Positions 39,036-49,442 of a stretch of 64,000 nucleotides of DNA are shown piece after piece; position 1 is the stretch's first letter, and every line of letters starts with the position of its first letter. Origin of the DNA: Psychrosphaera aestuarii (GTDB lineage Bacteria; Pseudomonadota; Gammaproteobacteria; Enterobacterales; Alteromonadaceae); NCBI RefSeq assembly GCF_017948405.1, contig NZ_CP072844.1:806001-870000 (forward strand). Reading direction: 5' to 3'. The translations under genes and the position numbers were made by a program. The notes under the pieces are model-generated. The model was not told the origin of the DNA, searched no databases, and saw only the letters and a program-made list of their open reading frames with translations.

Positions 39036-39060
39036 AGCCTTCCATTTGGAAGGCTTTTTT
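39036..39060 (+). terminator. Rho-independent terminator after obgE
   Basis: Perfect stem AGCCTTCC / GGAAGGCT with loop ATTT, followed by TTTTT. Confidence 0.94.
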
Positions 39061-39079
39061 ATACAAAGTAGTTGTAAAT

Positions 39080-39574
39080 ATGACAAAAATATCACTAATA
39101 GCAGCAATGGCTCACAACCGCGTTATAGGTAAAGATAACGATATGCCTTGGCATATGCCAGCAGATCTAAAACACTTTAAACAAGTTACACTAGGTAAGC
39201 CTGTTGTAATGGGACGAAAGACGTTTGAGTCTATCGGAAGGCCTTTACCAGGTAGGCGGAATGTTGTTATAACGCGAAACCAAGATTGGCAACACGATGG
39301 TGTTGATGCTGTAAATAGTACAGCCAAAGCTTTAGACTTACTTTGTAACGAGAGAGAAATAATGGTTATTGGTGGTGGTAATATTTATCAGCAGTTTTTA
39401 CCTATGGCTAGCTTTTTATATCTCACGTTTATAGATTTACAAGTAGAAGGCGACACCCAGTTTCCGGACTGGCAAACAGTAGGTGAATGGCAAGAGATAG
39501 AGACTGTTAAGCATTTGAAGGATGAAAAAAACGCAAATGATTATCAGTTTGTTACTTTGCAGAAGATTGATTGA
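39080..39574 (+). CDS. folA: Dihydrofolate reductase
   Basis: NADPH-dependent reduction of dihydrofolate to tetrahydrofolate. The 164 residues contain SLIAAMAHNRVIGKDNDMPWHMPADLKHFK (active-site Asp in PADLK; read in two parts at about 5-35), VVMGRKTFESIGRPLPGRRN and VIGGGNIY. This is a chromosomal-type enzyme of usual length. It has its own unit between two terminators. Confidence 0.97.
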   Translation: MTKISLIAAMAHNRVIGKDNDMPWHMPADLKHFKQVTLGKPVVMGRKTFESIGRPLPGRRNVVITRNQDWQHDGVDAVNSTAKALDLLCNEREIMVIGGGNIYQQFLPMASFLYLTFIDLQVEGDTQFPDWQTVGEWQEIETVKHLKDEKNANDYQFVTLQKID

Positions 39575-39653
39575 TAAACTTCCATGAATTGGTTGGAGTT
39601 GATATACTCCATTTTTGTGGTAGTGTTCAAAAAAATTAATTATGAGAGTCAAT

Positions 39654-40025
39654 ATGAAGTCAATTGTAGCTTTTTTATCAACGGTTGTAGTTTTAAGCGT
39701 TATGTCTTTGAGCACACCAGCCAAAGCAAATGATGTTGCATCATTCTTAGCCGGTGTTTGTGACAACGTGGCTGACGACAACAAAGGGCGTTTTCGTAAA
39801 AAGCTTAAAAATGCCGGCGTTAAATTAAGAAATATCTATGATGGTGTAACTTGTGGTGGTGAACCATTAATTCGTTATGCTATCCAAAAAAATGCAAATG
39901 AAGTAGGTGTGTTTATGGTAAAACGTCTGCCGTCATCTCACTTTGCAGCTTCTGGCGATCTAGAGTGGGCCAATTCAAATGGTTTTGCAGACTCTGAAAT
40001 AGCTAAAGCAATTGCGAGTAGATAA
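39654..40025 (+). CDS. Secreted DUF3718-like protein
   Basis: The 123-residue protein from the ATG at 39654 has a signal peptide (about residues 1-25, ending AKAND) and a domain with FLAGVCDNVADDNKGRFRKK, LKNAGVKLRNIYDGVTCGG and LIRYAIQKNANEVG. This pattern fits DUF3718, a family mostly seen in Alteromonadales. The two cysteines (in GVCD and VTCGG) are conserved in the pattern and could form a disulfide in the periplasm. Function unknown. An ATG at 39642 is in frame but lacks a Shine-Dalgarno. Confidence 0.8.
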   Translation: MKSIVAFLSTVVVLSVMSLSTPAKANDVASFLAGVCDNVADDNKGRFRKKLKNAGVKLRNIYDGVTCGGEPLIRYAIQKNANEVGVFMVKRLPSSHFAASGDLEWANSNGFADSEIAKAIASR

Positions 40026-40049
40026 TTATTTGCTATCGAAGTAATAAAA

Positions 40050-40075
40050 AAACCGCTTATATAGCGGTTTTTTAT
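40050..40075. terminator. Terminator after the DUF3718 gene
   Basis: Stem AAACCGCT / AGCGGTTT with loop TATAT, flanked by A and T runs. It can serve both this gene and the convergent GGDEF-EAL gene. Confidence 0.9.
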
Positions 40076-40086
40076 TATCAGAAGAT

Positions 40087-42576
40087 TCACTCTGGTTTAA
40101 ATTTAAAGGATAAGGCTTCTAGTAGCGGTAACGGCTTACTAATGTAATACCCTTGGGCGTATGTGACGCCAATCTCTTTTAGATTATTAAAAATTTCTTT
40201 ATTTTCTACAAACTCAGCCACACTATGCTTATTTAATACAAGAGCGACATTTGCAATGGCTGTAACTAATGTTTTATCTACGTCATTCACATTCATATCT
40301 TTAACGAAGCTACCGTCTATTTTTACGGAATGGGCAGGCAGTTCTTTTAAATAAGAGAAGGTACTAAAGCCAGTCCCAAAGTCATCAATTGAAAACTGAC
40401 ATCCCATCAGGCTTAATTGCTCTATCATGCGTCGAGTGCCACTAACATTGGTTAAACTGGCTGACTCTGTTAACTCAAAGATAATGCGCTCGCCGGGGAC
40501 TTTATAAATTGCTAACTTCTCTTTAATTAAAGGTAACAAACGTTCATCGGAAAAGGCTTGGCCAGACAGATTAATTGCCACTTTGTGCAACCCTGGGTTT
40601 TCACTTATTAATTTGATTGTTTTATTTATTACTTGATGATCTAAAAAACTGATGTCTTCAGCTCGTTCTAGTGCCGGAATAAACTCGTTAGGGTAAGTGA
40701 TTTTATTGTCTATTTCTAACCGAACTAAAGCTTCAAAGTAACCAACACATTCATCAGCGTAATCCCAAACCGGTTGAAAATGCATAACAAGATTATCATC
40801 AATCACAGCTTGTTGTAGTCGTTGAACCCACTTCATGTTGTCTAACTGCTTGTTTGAATCTACGTCATCAGCTTCATAACTATGCGCTCGATTTCGACCC
40901 TTTTTCTTAGCAACATAGAGCGCGATGTCAGCTTGACGCAGATATTCCGCTGGCGTTGATTGGCCATCAATTTCAGATACACCAATAGATGCACTAATTT
41001 TGTATGTCGTATTACCAAATGTGAAATGAGCTGCTGCAATTTGTTGGCAGATACTTTCTCCAATATCGATGGCATTTTTCAACTTTGTCTCAGACAAAAG
41101 AATAATGAACTCGTCACCACCGACTCGGCATAAAATATCCGATTGACGCAAGCGCTGCGTCAGTATTAACGCGACTTCTTTTAATACTAAGTCACCCATT
41201 TGGTGACCTTCGGTATCATTAATTATTTTAAAGTGGTCAAGATCAATATACAACAGGCTATGAGTCTCTTTGCCTCTTGATGCAAGCAATGTAAGGCGAC
41301 TTAGCTCGTTATCAAAATAATATCTGTTATATAGTCCAGTTAACGTATCGTGCAGTGCAAGATGTTGAAGTTTCTCTTCCGCTTGTTTGCGATCATCTAT
41401 GTTATCCAACGTAGCCGTTAACCCTTGTACAAATCCGTCTTTTACAAGTTGATGCAGTCTAACTTCGACCCAGAGTGATTGATTTTTAACGTTTTTAATT
41501 TTAAGTTCGGTGGTGGTGCTAGTGACCGATTGCATTAGTATATCGTTTAATTGATGATTAAAGCGTTGGCCTCCTAGCTCGTCAAATTCGATAAACTCTA
41601 TGAGTGGCAAATTTAATGAATCTTCTATTGGGTAACCAGTTAGTAACTCCCAAGCCTTATTTACAAACTTAATTCGTCCCGTGGTATCAAGCTCTAAAAC
41701 CACAGAACTTAAATTTTCTAATAGCTTTGTGTGCGCATCTGACAGGTTTTGAAATTTCTGTTTACTCAGCTCAAGCAATGTCACTTTTTCAGCGAACTGT
41801 TTGTTACTTATAATAAAGTCATTACGTTGTGCAGCTCGTTCGCAAACATTTATAATTCTGGACACATTAATAGGGTTATAAATAAAATCACTCGCACCTT
41901 GCGTCATAAAAAATTCGGCGCGGCTTGTGTCGTTTTTTGGGATAATGACAACAACGGAAACTTCAGGCTTTTCTTGCCGAATAGTATTGAGTAGGGCCAG
42001 CGCTGTATCATTTTCTAAATCACTGTCTAAAACAACTAAGTCGATAGCTTGTTGGCGAATAATGGCTAAACCATGCTTAGCACTTTCTGCTTCTAGAGTT
42101 AGGAATTTACTAGAAAATAAATTATTTAGCTGGTCACTCAACGAAGGTTCACTAACCACTGTGAGAGTAGTAAGTCGCGTGTTTACCGGGATTTGACTCG
42201 AAAAGGCGTCTGCAAGTATTTGGTTTAATTGCGATATTTCTTCAGTTGTAACAACTGCATTAATACCGAATGATTTTGCGGTTGCCTCCGCAATCCGTTC
42301 GCAGTGTGTATCAGTTATTAAAACGATAGGTATTTTTTTATCACACAGATAGATATCGGAGCGAATTAAACTGGAAAGACTCCATCCATCCACTTTTCCT
42401 ATGGCGATCTCAGAAATAATAAATTGGTATTTAGTCGACTTTAAATGTTGTATCGCAGTTTCACTATCAGGAACAGCATCAATTTCAAAGAGTTGCAGAT
42501 TACTGATCTTTTGCATCAGTAGTCGTTTAATATGGAAGTTAGAGGTAATAAGTAATAACGGCAACAACTGCGACAT
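40087..42576 (-). CDS. REC-REC-PAS-GGDEF-EAL cyclic-di-GMP protein
   Basis: The 829-residue cytoplasmic protein has two receiver-like domains (about residues 5-125 and 132-250), a PAS domain (about 285-400), GGDEF (about 405-570) and EAL (about 585-825). GGDEF is intact (486-490), with an I-site RQSD upstream. The phosphodiesterase signature is also intact: EALVRL, NLSGQAFSD, ELTESA, DDFGTGFS and KIDGSF. The receivers are degenerate: the first has Glu56 in place of the phospho-acceptor Asp, and neither has the N-terminal acidic pair. Regulated c-di-GMP synthesis or breakdown is expected; the net direction cannot be read from sequence. Confidence 0.9.
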   Translation of the reverse strand: MSQLLPLLLITSNFHIKRLLMQKISNLQLFEIDAVPDSETAIQHLKSTKYQFIISEIAIGKVDGWSLSSLIRSDIYLCDKKIPIVLITDTHCERIAEATAKSFGINAVVTTEEISQLNQILADAFSSQIPVNTRLTTLTVVSEPSLSDQLNNLFSSKFLTLEAESAKHGLAIIRQQAIDLVVLDSDLENDTALALLNTIRQEKPEVSVVVIIPKNDTSRAEFFMTQGASDFIYNPINVSRIINVCERAAQRNDFIISNKQFAEKVTLLELSKQKFQNLSDAHTKLLENLSSVVLELDTTGRIKFVNKAWELLTGYPIEDSLNLPLIEFIEFDELGGQRFNHQLNDILMQSVTSTTTELKIKNVKNQSLWVEVRLHQLVKDGFVQGLTATLDNIDDRKQAEEKLQHLALHDTLTGLYNRYYFDNELSRLTLLASRGKETHSLLYIDLDHFKIINDTEGHQMGDLVLKEVALILTQRLRQSDILCRVGGDEFIILLSETKLKNAIDIGESICQQIAAAHFTFGNTTYKISASIGVSEIDGQSTPAEYLRQADIALYVAKKKGRNRAHSYEADDVDSNKQLDNMKWVQRLQQAVIDDNLVMHFQPVWDYADECVGYFEALVRLEIDNKITYPNEFIPALERAEDISFLDHQVINKTIKLISENPGLHKVAINLSGQAFSDERLLPLIKEKLAIYKVPGERIIFELTESASLTNVSGTRRMIEQLSLMGCQFSIDDFGTGFSTFSYLKELPAHSVKIDGSFVKDMNVNDVDKTLVTAIANVALVLNKHSVAEFVENKEIFNNLKEIGVTYAQGYYISKPLPLLEALSFKFKPE

Positions 42577-42730
42577 TGACTAAACCATATAAAAAATAAC
42601 TTGTCTTACTTTATAAATTAAATGGAGATTAAACAAGTAATGATATTTGTTTAGTCAATCTGTTTTAGTGGGGTCATGCAAAAAACACTGGTATAATACA
42701 GCGCAAATTTTTTAATTGTTGAGGTCTGTA

Positions 42731-43792
42731 GTGCAAGTCGCTGATTTTCATTTTGATTTACCAGAACACCTAATTGCGAAGGCGCCAAAAGCCGAGCGTA
42801 GTGCCAGCCGATTAATGCAACTTGATGGCAGTAATGGTGATATTACCCATCGTAACTTTGCAGAAATTATTGATTTGGTAGAACCTGGCGATTTGTTGGT
42901 ATTCAATAATACCCGAGTAATTCCAGCTCGTATGTTCGGCCAAAAATTGACGGGCGGTAAAGTTGAAATTTTAGTTGAACGTATGCTTGATGAACACAGT
43001 GTGTTAGCTCATGTACGCGCAAACAAAGCGCCTAAGCCTGGCAATGTTATTGAATTTGACGGCGGCGCTCAAGCTGAAATGATTGCTCGTCATGATGACT
43101 TATTTGAATTACGTTTTTCAGGTGATTCGCCGGTATTAGCTATTTTGGAAGAGCATGGACACATGCCTCTACCGCCCTATATTGACCGTCCAGACACCGA
43201 GGATGATAAAGAACGTTATCAAACCGTTTATAATGAAAAGCCGGGCGCAGTAGCCGCACCGACAGCTGGATTACATTTTACAGAAGGCTTACTAGAGGCA
43301 ATTAAACAAAAAGGCGCCAACATCGCCTTTATTACACTTCATGTAGGAGCGGGCACCTTTCAATCTATACGTGTTGATGAAGTTACCGAGCACAAAATGC
43401 ATTCTGAGTACGCGGAAGTGCCAGAGTCTGTAATCGACGCAATTAAAGATACTAAACGAAATGGTAAGCGTGTTATTGCAATCGGTACTACGTCGGTTCG
43501 CTCGTTAGAGTCAGCCGCGTGGAAGTGCAATATGGAATCATCTGAGTATGACTCCTTGTTACCGTTTACTGGCGAAACGGATATTTTTATTTATCCGGGT
43601 TATGAATTTAAGTTGGTAGACGCCATGGTGACTAATTTCCATTTGCCTGAGTCAACATTGATCATGTTGGTATCGGCCTTTTCTGGAAAAGAAAACATCT
43701 TACGCGGATACAATGAGGCAGTAAGCAATGAGTATCGCTTTTTTAGTTATGGTGACGCTATGTTCCTTACTAAGCAGCAACTCAACAAATAA
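42731..43792 (+). CDS. queA: S-adenosylmethionine:tRNA ribosyltransferase-isomerase QueA
   Basis: Transfers and isomerises the ribose of SAM onto 7-aminomethyl-7-deazaguanine in tRNA, giving epoxyqueuosine. The 353 residues start with GTG at 42731, after the Shine-Dalgarno GAGG, and align with family starts ([14 protein letters not shown]). Key blocks are [36 protein letters not shown] and [24 protein letters not shown] (42692-42697) lies upstream. First of the queA-tgt-yajC-secDF cluster. Confidence 0.96.
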   Translation: MQVADFHFDLPEHLIAKAPKAERSASRLMQLDGSNGDITHRNFAEIIDLVEPGDLLVFNNTRVIPARMFGQKLTGGKVEILVERMLDEHSVLAHVRANKAPKPGNVIEFDGGAQAEMIARHDDLFELRFSGDSPVLAILEEHGHMPLPPYIDRPDTEDDKERYQTVYNEKPGAVAAPTAGLHFTEGLLEAIKQKGANIAFITLHVGAGTFQSIRVDEVTEHKMHSEYAEVPESVIDAIKDTKRNGKRVIAIGTTSVRSLESAAWKCNMESSEYDSLLPFTGETDIFIYPGYEFKLVDAMVTNFHLPESTLIMLVSAFSGKENILRGYNEAVSNEYRFFSYGDAMFLTKQQLNK

Positions 43793-43848
43793 ACAAACAA
43801 ATACAGAGTAAAGTCGTCAAAGTAGGCGATTTTTAAAGCCGTATTAGA

Positions 43849-43854
43849 TATAAT
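43849..43854 (+). promoter_or_regulatory. Possible -10 box of tgt
   Basis: TATAAT within the inverted repeat CCGTATTA/TAATAACGG (about 43839-43859) between queA and tgt. No good -35 was found, so promoter activity is uncertain. Confidence 0.35.
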
Positions 43855-43902
43855 AACGGCCATTTTTAAACTGGTTAGCCGGTTAAATTAAACAGAATTT
43901 AA

Positions 43903-45054
<1,152 letters not shown>

Positions 45055-45079
45055 TCGTAAATTATACAACTAATTATAT

Positions 45080-45110
45080 GGCTAGCTATTGTAACTGCGA
45101 TAGCTAGTCC
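45080..45110 (+). other. Hairpin between tgt and yajC
   Basis: Perfect 8-bp arms CTAGCTAT (45082-45089) and ATAGCTAG (45100-45107), extended by GG/CC with one bulge. No T run follows, so it is not a strong terminator. It may be a processing or partial-attenuation site between queA-tgt and the secretion genes. Confidence 0.6.
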
Positions 45111-45164
45111 TTATATCAAACTTCATAAATTAAAAATTATAAGAAACTACTTTAGGGGATTTTA

Positions 45165-45500
45165 ATGAGTTTATTTATTTCTAACGCACACGCTGCTGCT
45201 GGTGCACCGGCTGCTGCTGCGGGTCCAGACATGATTATTATGTTAGTTATTTTCGCGCTGATCTTTTATTTCATGATTTATCGCCCACAGGCGAAGCGTG
45301 TAAAAGAGCACAAAAACCTAGTTAATTCATTAAGCAAAGGTGATGAAGTGCTAACAGCAGGTGGTTTAATTGGTAAAATCACGAAAGTATCTGAAGATAA
45401 AGACTTTGTAAAAGTGGAATTAGCAGAAGGTACAGAAGTGATGGTCCAAAAAGCTTCTATCAATACTGTATTGCCAAAAGGCACCATCAAGTCAATCTAA
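45165..45500 (+). CDS. yajC: Preprotein translocase accessory subunit YajC
   Basis: Small inner-membrane protein associated with SecDF. The 111 residues have a membrane helix (about residues 24-45, MIIMLVIFALIFYFMIYRPQ) followed by the conserved RPQAKRVKEHKNLVNSL and a DEVLTAGGLIGKITKV cytoplasmic domain. A terminator sits between it and secD, so YajC may be made in excess. Confidence 0.96.
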   Translation: MSLFISNAHAAAGAPAAAAGPDMIIMLVIFALIFYFMIYRPQAKRVKEHKNLVNSLSKGDEVLTAGGLIGKITKVSEDKDFVKVELAEGTEVMVQKASINTVLPKGTIKSI

Positions 45501-45505
45501 TTTGC

Positions 45506-45532
45506 AACCAGCCGGATGTCGGCTGGTTTTTT
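45506..45532 (+). terminator. Terminator between yajC and secD
   Basis: Stem AACCAGCC / GGCTGGTT with a short loop and seven T. It lies inside the conserved yajC-secD-secF cluster, only 30 bp before secD, so read-through or a secD promoter is needed. Confidence 0.9.
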
Positions 45533-45561
45533 TATATTTGAAAATCGAAAAGGGTTAGTTC

Positions 45562-47421
45562 GTGTTAAACAAATATCCAATGTGGAAATATATAATGGTG
45601 GTGATGGTTTTACTCATCGGCGCTTTATATTCTGCTCCCAACTTATATGGTGAAGATCCTGCTATCCAGGTGTCGGGTCTTCGTGGTGCCGAAGTTAATG
45701 AAGTTATTTTAGATGACGTTATTAGTAAATTAGACGCGGCTAATATTCCTTATAAAACCGGTGAAATTGCGGAAGATCGTATTTTAGTTCGTTTAAAAAA
45801 TGAAGAAGATCAGTTAAAAGCAAAAGAAGCTATTGGTGATTCGTTAGGTGAAAAGTACATTGTTGCACTTAACTTAGCGCCAGCAACTCCTAAATGGCTG
45901 CAAGCTTTCGGCGCTAGCCCATTAAAACTTGGTTTAGATTTACGTGGCGGTGTTCACTTCTTAATGGAAGTTGATATGAACGAAGCCATGAATAAATCTT
46001 ACACACAAATGGTCCAAGACTTTAGAGCTGACTTACGTGAAGAAAAGTTACGTTATCGTTCAGTTAGAAGAGAAGCCAAGCTTGACGCCGTTAGAGTTGA
46101 AATGCGCAGTGAAGAAGATTTAGATTCAGCAGAGAGTTTTCTTAGCAAACGTTACCCAGATTTAGTAGTTTCTGAAGACAGCAATACCGACGAAGCTGAC
46201 TTATTGATCCGCATGAGCGAACAAAAAATAAAAGAGACTCGTCAATACGCTGTGGACCAAAATATTACCATAATTCGTAATCGAGTAAACGAATTAGGTG
46301 TCGCTGAGCCGTTAGTTCAACGCCAAGGCCAAGATCGTATTGTTGTTCAATTACCAGGGGTTCAAGATACCGCGAGAGCTAAAGAAATCCTCGGCGCAAC
46401 CGCAACGCTAGAATTTAAAATGGTTTATCCAAATGGTGATATTAGTTCGGCATTAAACGGAAGAGTGCCGCCAAACGCTAAGCTTTATGAAAACTCTAAA
46501 CGGGGTCCAATTTTATTAGAAAAACGAGTTCGTTTAACGGGTGATCATATTGTTGATGCGCAAAGTTCATTTGATGAGTACGGCATGCCACAAGTAACTA
46601 TTAATTTAGATACCAAAGGTGGTAACAAAATGTCGGCAATGACCAAAGACAATGTTGGTAACCCAATGGCCGTTGTGTTTATCGAATATAAGCCGACTGA
46701 GCAAAAAGACGCGAATGGAGTTTCAAAACTTAAAAAGGTTGAAGAAGTTATCCAGGTTGCGACGATTCAAAGCCGTTTAGGCCGACGCTTTTCTATTACT
46801 GGTATCGACACTTCAGCAGAGGCGCATAACTTAGCATTAATGCTTCGTGCGGGTGCTCTTATCGCACCTATTCAGATTGTTGAAGAACGTACAGTTGGAC
46901 CAAGCTTAGGACAAGAAAATATAAACGCGGGTATGAGTGCCGTATTACTAGGATTTGCTTTAGTTCTTGTATTCATGTTGTTCTACTATAAAAAGTTTGG
47001 CTTAGTTGCAAACGTAGCGTTGGCAGCAAACTTAGTACTCATCATTGGCGTTATGTCGATGATACCTGGTGCCACTTTAACACTTCCTGGTATTGCAGGT
47101 ATTGTTCTAACAGTAGGTATGGCGGTTGATGCAAACGTTCTAATATTCGAACGAATTAGAGAAGAGATAAAAGAAAAGCGTAGCCCTCAACAAGCGATTC
47201 ACCACGGTTATGATAGTGCATTTTCAACGATTGCTGATGCCAATATCACTACCTTTATTGCAGCAATAATACTGTTTGCAGTTGGTACGGGTCCTATTAA
47301 AGGTTTTGCTATTACATTAGCAATCGGTATTGCAACCTCTATGTTTACTGCAATTGTTGGTACTCGTGCCATTGTAAATGCAGTATGGGGCGGCAAGAAA
47401 ATTGATAAGTTATCTATCTGA
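45562..47421 (+). CDS. secD: Protein translocase subunit SecD
   Basis: RND-family membrane protein that, with SecF, uses the proton gradient to help Sec export. The 619 residues start with GTG. An N-terminal helix is followed by a large periplasmic P1 domain (about 120-430, [17 protein letters not shown] and [13 protein letters not shown]) and five further helices with the FVMLFYYKK and [23 protein letters not shown] blocks (about 450-610). Length matches E. coli (615). Confidence 0.97.
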   Translation: MLNKYPMWKYIMVVMVLLIGALYSAPNLYGEDPAIQVSGLRGAEVNEVILDDVISKLDAANIPYKTGEIAEDRILVRLKNEEDQLKAKEAIGDSLGEKYIVALNLAPATPKWLQAFGASPLKLGLDLRGGVHFLMEVDMNEAMNKSYTQMVQDFRADLREEKLRYRSVRREAKLDAVRVEMRSEEDLDSAESFLSKRYPDLVVSEDSNTDEADLLIRMSEQKIKETRQYAVDQNITIIRNRVNELGVAEPLVQRQGQDRIVVQLPGVQDTARAKEILGATATLEFKMVYPNGDISSALNGRVPPNAKLYENSKRGPILLEKRVRLTGDHIVDAQSSFDEYGMPQVTINLDTKGGNKMSAMTKDNVGNPMAVVFIEYKPTEQKDANGVSKLKKVEEVIQVATIQSRLGRRFSITGIDTSAEAHNLALMLRAGALIAPIQIVEERTVGPSLGQENINAGMSAVLLGFALVLVFMLFYYKKFGLVANVALAANLVLIIGVMSMIPGATLTLPGIAGIVLTVGMAVDANVLIFERIREEIKEKRSPQQAIHHGYDSAFSTIADANITTFIAAIILFAVGTGPIKGFAITLAIGIATSMFTAIVGTRAIVNAVWGGKKIDKLSI

Positions 47422-47436
47422 TAAGGCGAATAAAAA

Positions 47437-48411
47437 ATGCAATTATTGAATTTAGACTCAAAAGTTATTAACTTCATGTCAATTCGCCGTTACTCGGGTG
47501 CGTTGTCAATACTTCTTATCATTGCTGCTTTAGGCTCGTTTGTAACTAAAGGTATGAATTGGGGCTTAGACTTCACCGGTGGTAGTTTGATTGAAGTTTC
47601 ATTTGAAAAAAGTGCTGATTTAACGAAAATACGCAAAGTTATGGATGACATTGGCTTTGGTGATGCGACGGTCCAAAATTTTGGGTCAAGTAAGGACGTA
47701 TTAATTCGTTTGGCTCCTCAAAAGAAATCTCAAGGTGAAGCGAATGGTGAAAAGATCACAGCTGCCATGATAGGTGATGTGATTATGTCTGCGCTTCAAG
47801 AAATGGACTCAACAGCGGTAAAACGTCGCATAGAGTTTGTTGGACCAAGTGTTGGTGATGAGCTTCGTGATCAAGGCGGATTAGCAATGCTTACTGCGCT
47901 AATTTGTATACTTATATATGTTGCACTGCGCTTTGAATGGCGTTTTGCATTAGGTTCAGTATCAGCCCTTGCACACGATGTAATTATTACCCTTGGATTA
48001 TTTAGTGCCTTAGAGATTGAATTTGACTTAACGGTATTGGCTGCAATTCTGGCTGTTATTGGTTATTCACTTAACGACACCATAGTTGTATCAGACAGGA
48101 TACGTGAAAACTTCAGAAAGTTACGCGAAGGTTCGCCAGAAGAAATCATCAACGTTTCTTTAACACAGACACTTAATCGTACTATGGTAACGTCCATTAC
48201 AACTGCATTAGTTTTAGTGGCATTGCTTGTTGTTGGTGGTGAACTTATCAAGGGATTCGCAACAGCATTATTATTCGGTGTAGTAATAGGTACGTATTCA
48301 TCAGTATACGTTGCTAGTTCAATCGCTTTAAGCTTAGGTATTAGCAAAGAAGACTTAATGCCGACAGTGGTAGAAAAAGAAGGCGAAGACCAAGATCAAA
48401 TGATGCCTTAA
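47437..48411 (+). CDS. secF: Protein translocase subunit SecF
   Basis: Partner of SecD. The 324 residues have six membrane helices, the N-terminal GLDFTGGSLIEVSF motif and the helix-4 region IGYSLNDTIVVSDRIRENFRKLR with the conserved Asp used in proton coupling. It follows secD by 15 bp and is closed by a terminator. Confidence 0.97.
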   Translation: MQLLNLDSKVINFMSIRRYSGALSILLIIAALGSFVTKGMNWGLDFTGGSLIEVSFEKSADLTKIRKVMDDIGFGDATVQNFGSSKDVLIRLAPQKKSQGEANGEKITAAMIGDVIMSALQEMDSTAVKRRIEFVGPSVGDELRDQGGLAMLTALICILIYVALRFEWRFALGSVSALAHDVIITLGLFSALEIEFDLTVLAAILAVIGYSLNDTIVVSDRIRENFRKLREGSPEEIINVSLTQTLNRTMVTSITTALVLVALLVVGGELIKGFATALLFGVVIGTYSSVYVASSIALSLGISKEDLMPTVVEKEGEDQDQMMP

Positions 48412-48441
48412 TCATTTAATCTAAAACTTGTTTAAATTTAT

Positions 48442-48466
48442 AAAACGCCTTAACGGGCGTTTTTTG
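48442..48466 (+). terminator. Rho-independent terminator after secF
   Basis: Stem AAAACGCC / GGGCGTTTT around TTAAC, followed by a T run. It ends the queA-secF cluster, 12 bp before the terminator of the convergent CsrB-like RNA. Confidence 0.9.
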
Positions 48467-48477
48467 TTTTTAGGTAT

Positions 48478-48500
48478 AAAAAAAGCAGCCTAAGCTGCTT
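48478..48500 (-). terminator. Terminator of the CsrB-type RNA
   Basis: On the reverse strand, the stem AAGCAGC / GCTGCTT with a TTAG loop is followed by seven T, giving a canonical small-RNA 3' end. Confidence 0.92.
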
Positions 48501-48806
48501 CTTTTATATACTTTCCGGCATCCTAAAACTGAATCCTTCAGTCCGTCTTCCTTATAGGCTCCATGCTATCAATTCCTTTGAAGTCCAGCTCCTTGTAATC
48601 CTCAATATCCCTATTAAAGCTCCTTGCTTTCCCCTTTCTATCCTTAACGCATCCTACGTATCCAATCCTTTTCTTCCTGGCATCCTGCCTTCCTTATTCC
48701 TTTCCGTTAGAATTATGCTCCTGCACTCCTAACAAATTCCTTAATCGCATCCAGCGGTTCCATTCCTTGTGTGACAAATCCTGTTGCACTCTCGTCGTTA
48801 AGTGCT
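48478..48806 (-). ncRNA. csrB: CsrB-type small RNA (CsrA/RsmA-sequestering)
   Basis: The reverse strand has no coding frame but is packed with GGA: about 29 GGA in about 330 nt, about 19 of them AGGA, with CAGGATG and TAGGATG forms typical of CsrB. Several sit in small hairpin loops, for example CTGAA-GGA-TTCAG and GGCA-GGA-TGCC. A perfect terminator (AAGCAGC/GCTGCTT plus seven T) closes it at 48478-48500. A TAATAT-type -10 lies at 48811-48816, placing the 5' end near 48806. Known CsrB RNAs (about 370 nt in E. coli) bind many CsrA dimers and relieve CsrA repression. The 5' end is approximate. Confidence 0.88.
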
Positions 48807-48970
48807 GTCTATATTATCGAGAAATTTAAATCTAAGAATAATGAAAAAGATAAAATAATTATTTGTTAAAATTTTAATATTCAAGCTAAAGAAAAAGTCT
48901 TTTTAAAACAATGGTGTATGGATTGGTGGGTGATCAATTAAGCGGTATTTTCCGTTAAGTCTGTAATGCT

Positions 48971-48988
48971 TGTGAGATATGTCTTACA
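48971..48988. promoter_or_regulatory. UvrY/GacA-type palindrome upstream of the CsrB-type RNA
   Basis: TGTGAG-ATATGT-CTTACA matches the GacA/UvrY upstream element TGTAAG-N6-CTTACA with one mismatch. It lies about 170 bp upstream of the predicted RNA start, a distance like that of distal UvrY sites at csrB. It is also 80 bp before the YacL-like gene on the other strand. Confidence 0.65.
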
Positions 48989-49014
48989 AACTTTCGGGCG
49001 ATCTGTAGTTTATT

Positions 49015-49039
49015 GTTATACTTAAACCTCAGGTATAAC
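49015..49039. promoter_or_regulatory. Inverted repeat upstream of the YacL-like gene
   Basis: Perfect 7-bp arms GTTATAC and GTATAAC with an 11-bp spacer, 28 bp before the ATG. Possible operator or promoter-overlapping site; no regulator is assigned. Confidence 0.4.
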
Positions 49040-49067
49040 CTTACTACTTTACCAACTAGGACCTAAA

Positions 49068-49427
49068 ATGGATGTAGATTTTGTTTACGACACACATAAA
49101 CGAGTACACCTTGTTGATATTTCGGGAGAACATGTAGCCGTCGCAAACTTTTTAAATTCTGTTTTCTCACCAGCAAGAAAAGAGACAAGAGATATTGAAC
49201 TACTCATAACGCAAATAGAGCAACAACTTCCATCGATACTATACAAGGAGTGGACTCTAAGTATTGATGGAGATGACGTAACCATACAACACAACAGTTG
49301 CTTTGATCAAGACACCGAACACACCGAAGATACTAGTATTATGGATTGGGAGCTAAAGTCTAGTTGTAGCACCACAGATCTAACGGAACTACTCATCAAT
49401 TGGGTCGATTTTATTGAGACTACATAG
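49068..49427 (+). CDS. YacL-like protein (UPF0231)
   Basis: Acidic 119-residue cytoplasmic protein. It resembles YacL/UPF0231 in length, in the start MDVDFVYDTHKRVHLVDISGEH cut at residues 1-22, and in the middle motif KEWTLSIDGDDVTIQHNS, which parallels the E. coli HEYTLWMDGEEVMVRAN. The identity is low, so the assignment is moderate. Function unknown. It is monocistronic, convergent with the MCP-PilZ gene with only 15 bp between stops and no visible terminator. Confidence 0.6.
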   Translation: MDVDFVYDTHKRVHLVDISGEHVAVANFLNSVFSPARKETRDIELLITQIEQQLPSILYKEWTLSIDGDDVTIQHNSCFDQDTEHTEDTSIMDWELKSSCSTTDLTELLINWVDFIETT

Positions 49428-49442
49428 TGCGACAGCTACCTA

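Noticed and set aside
48500..48800. Plus-strand pyrimidine-rich repeat region as a simple repeat or CRISPR-like array
   Set aside because: Spacing of the TCC motifs is irregular and there are no identical repeat units; the reverse strand reading as a CsrB-type RNA with terminator explains the pattern.
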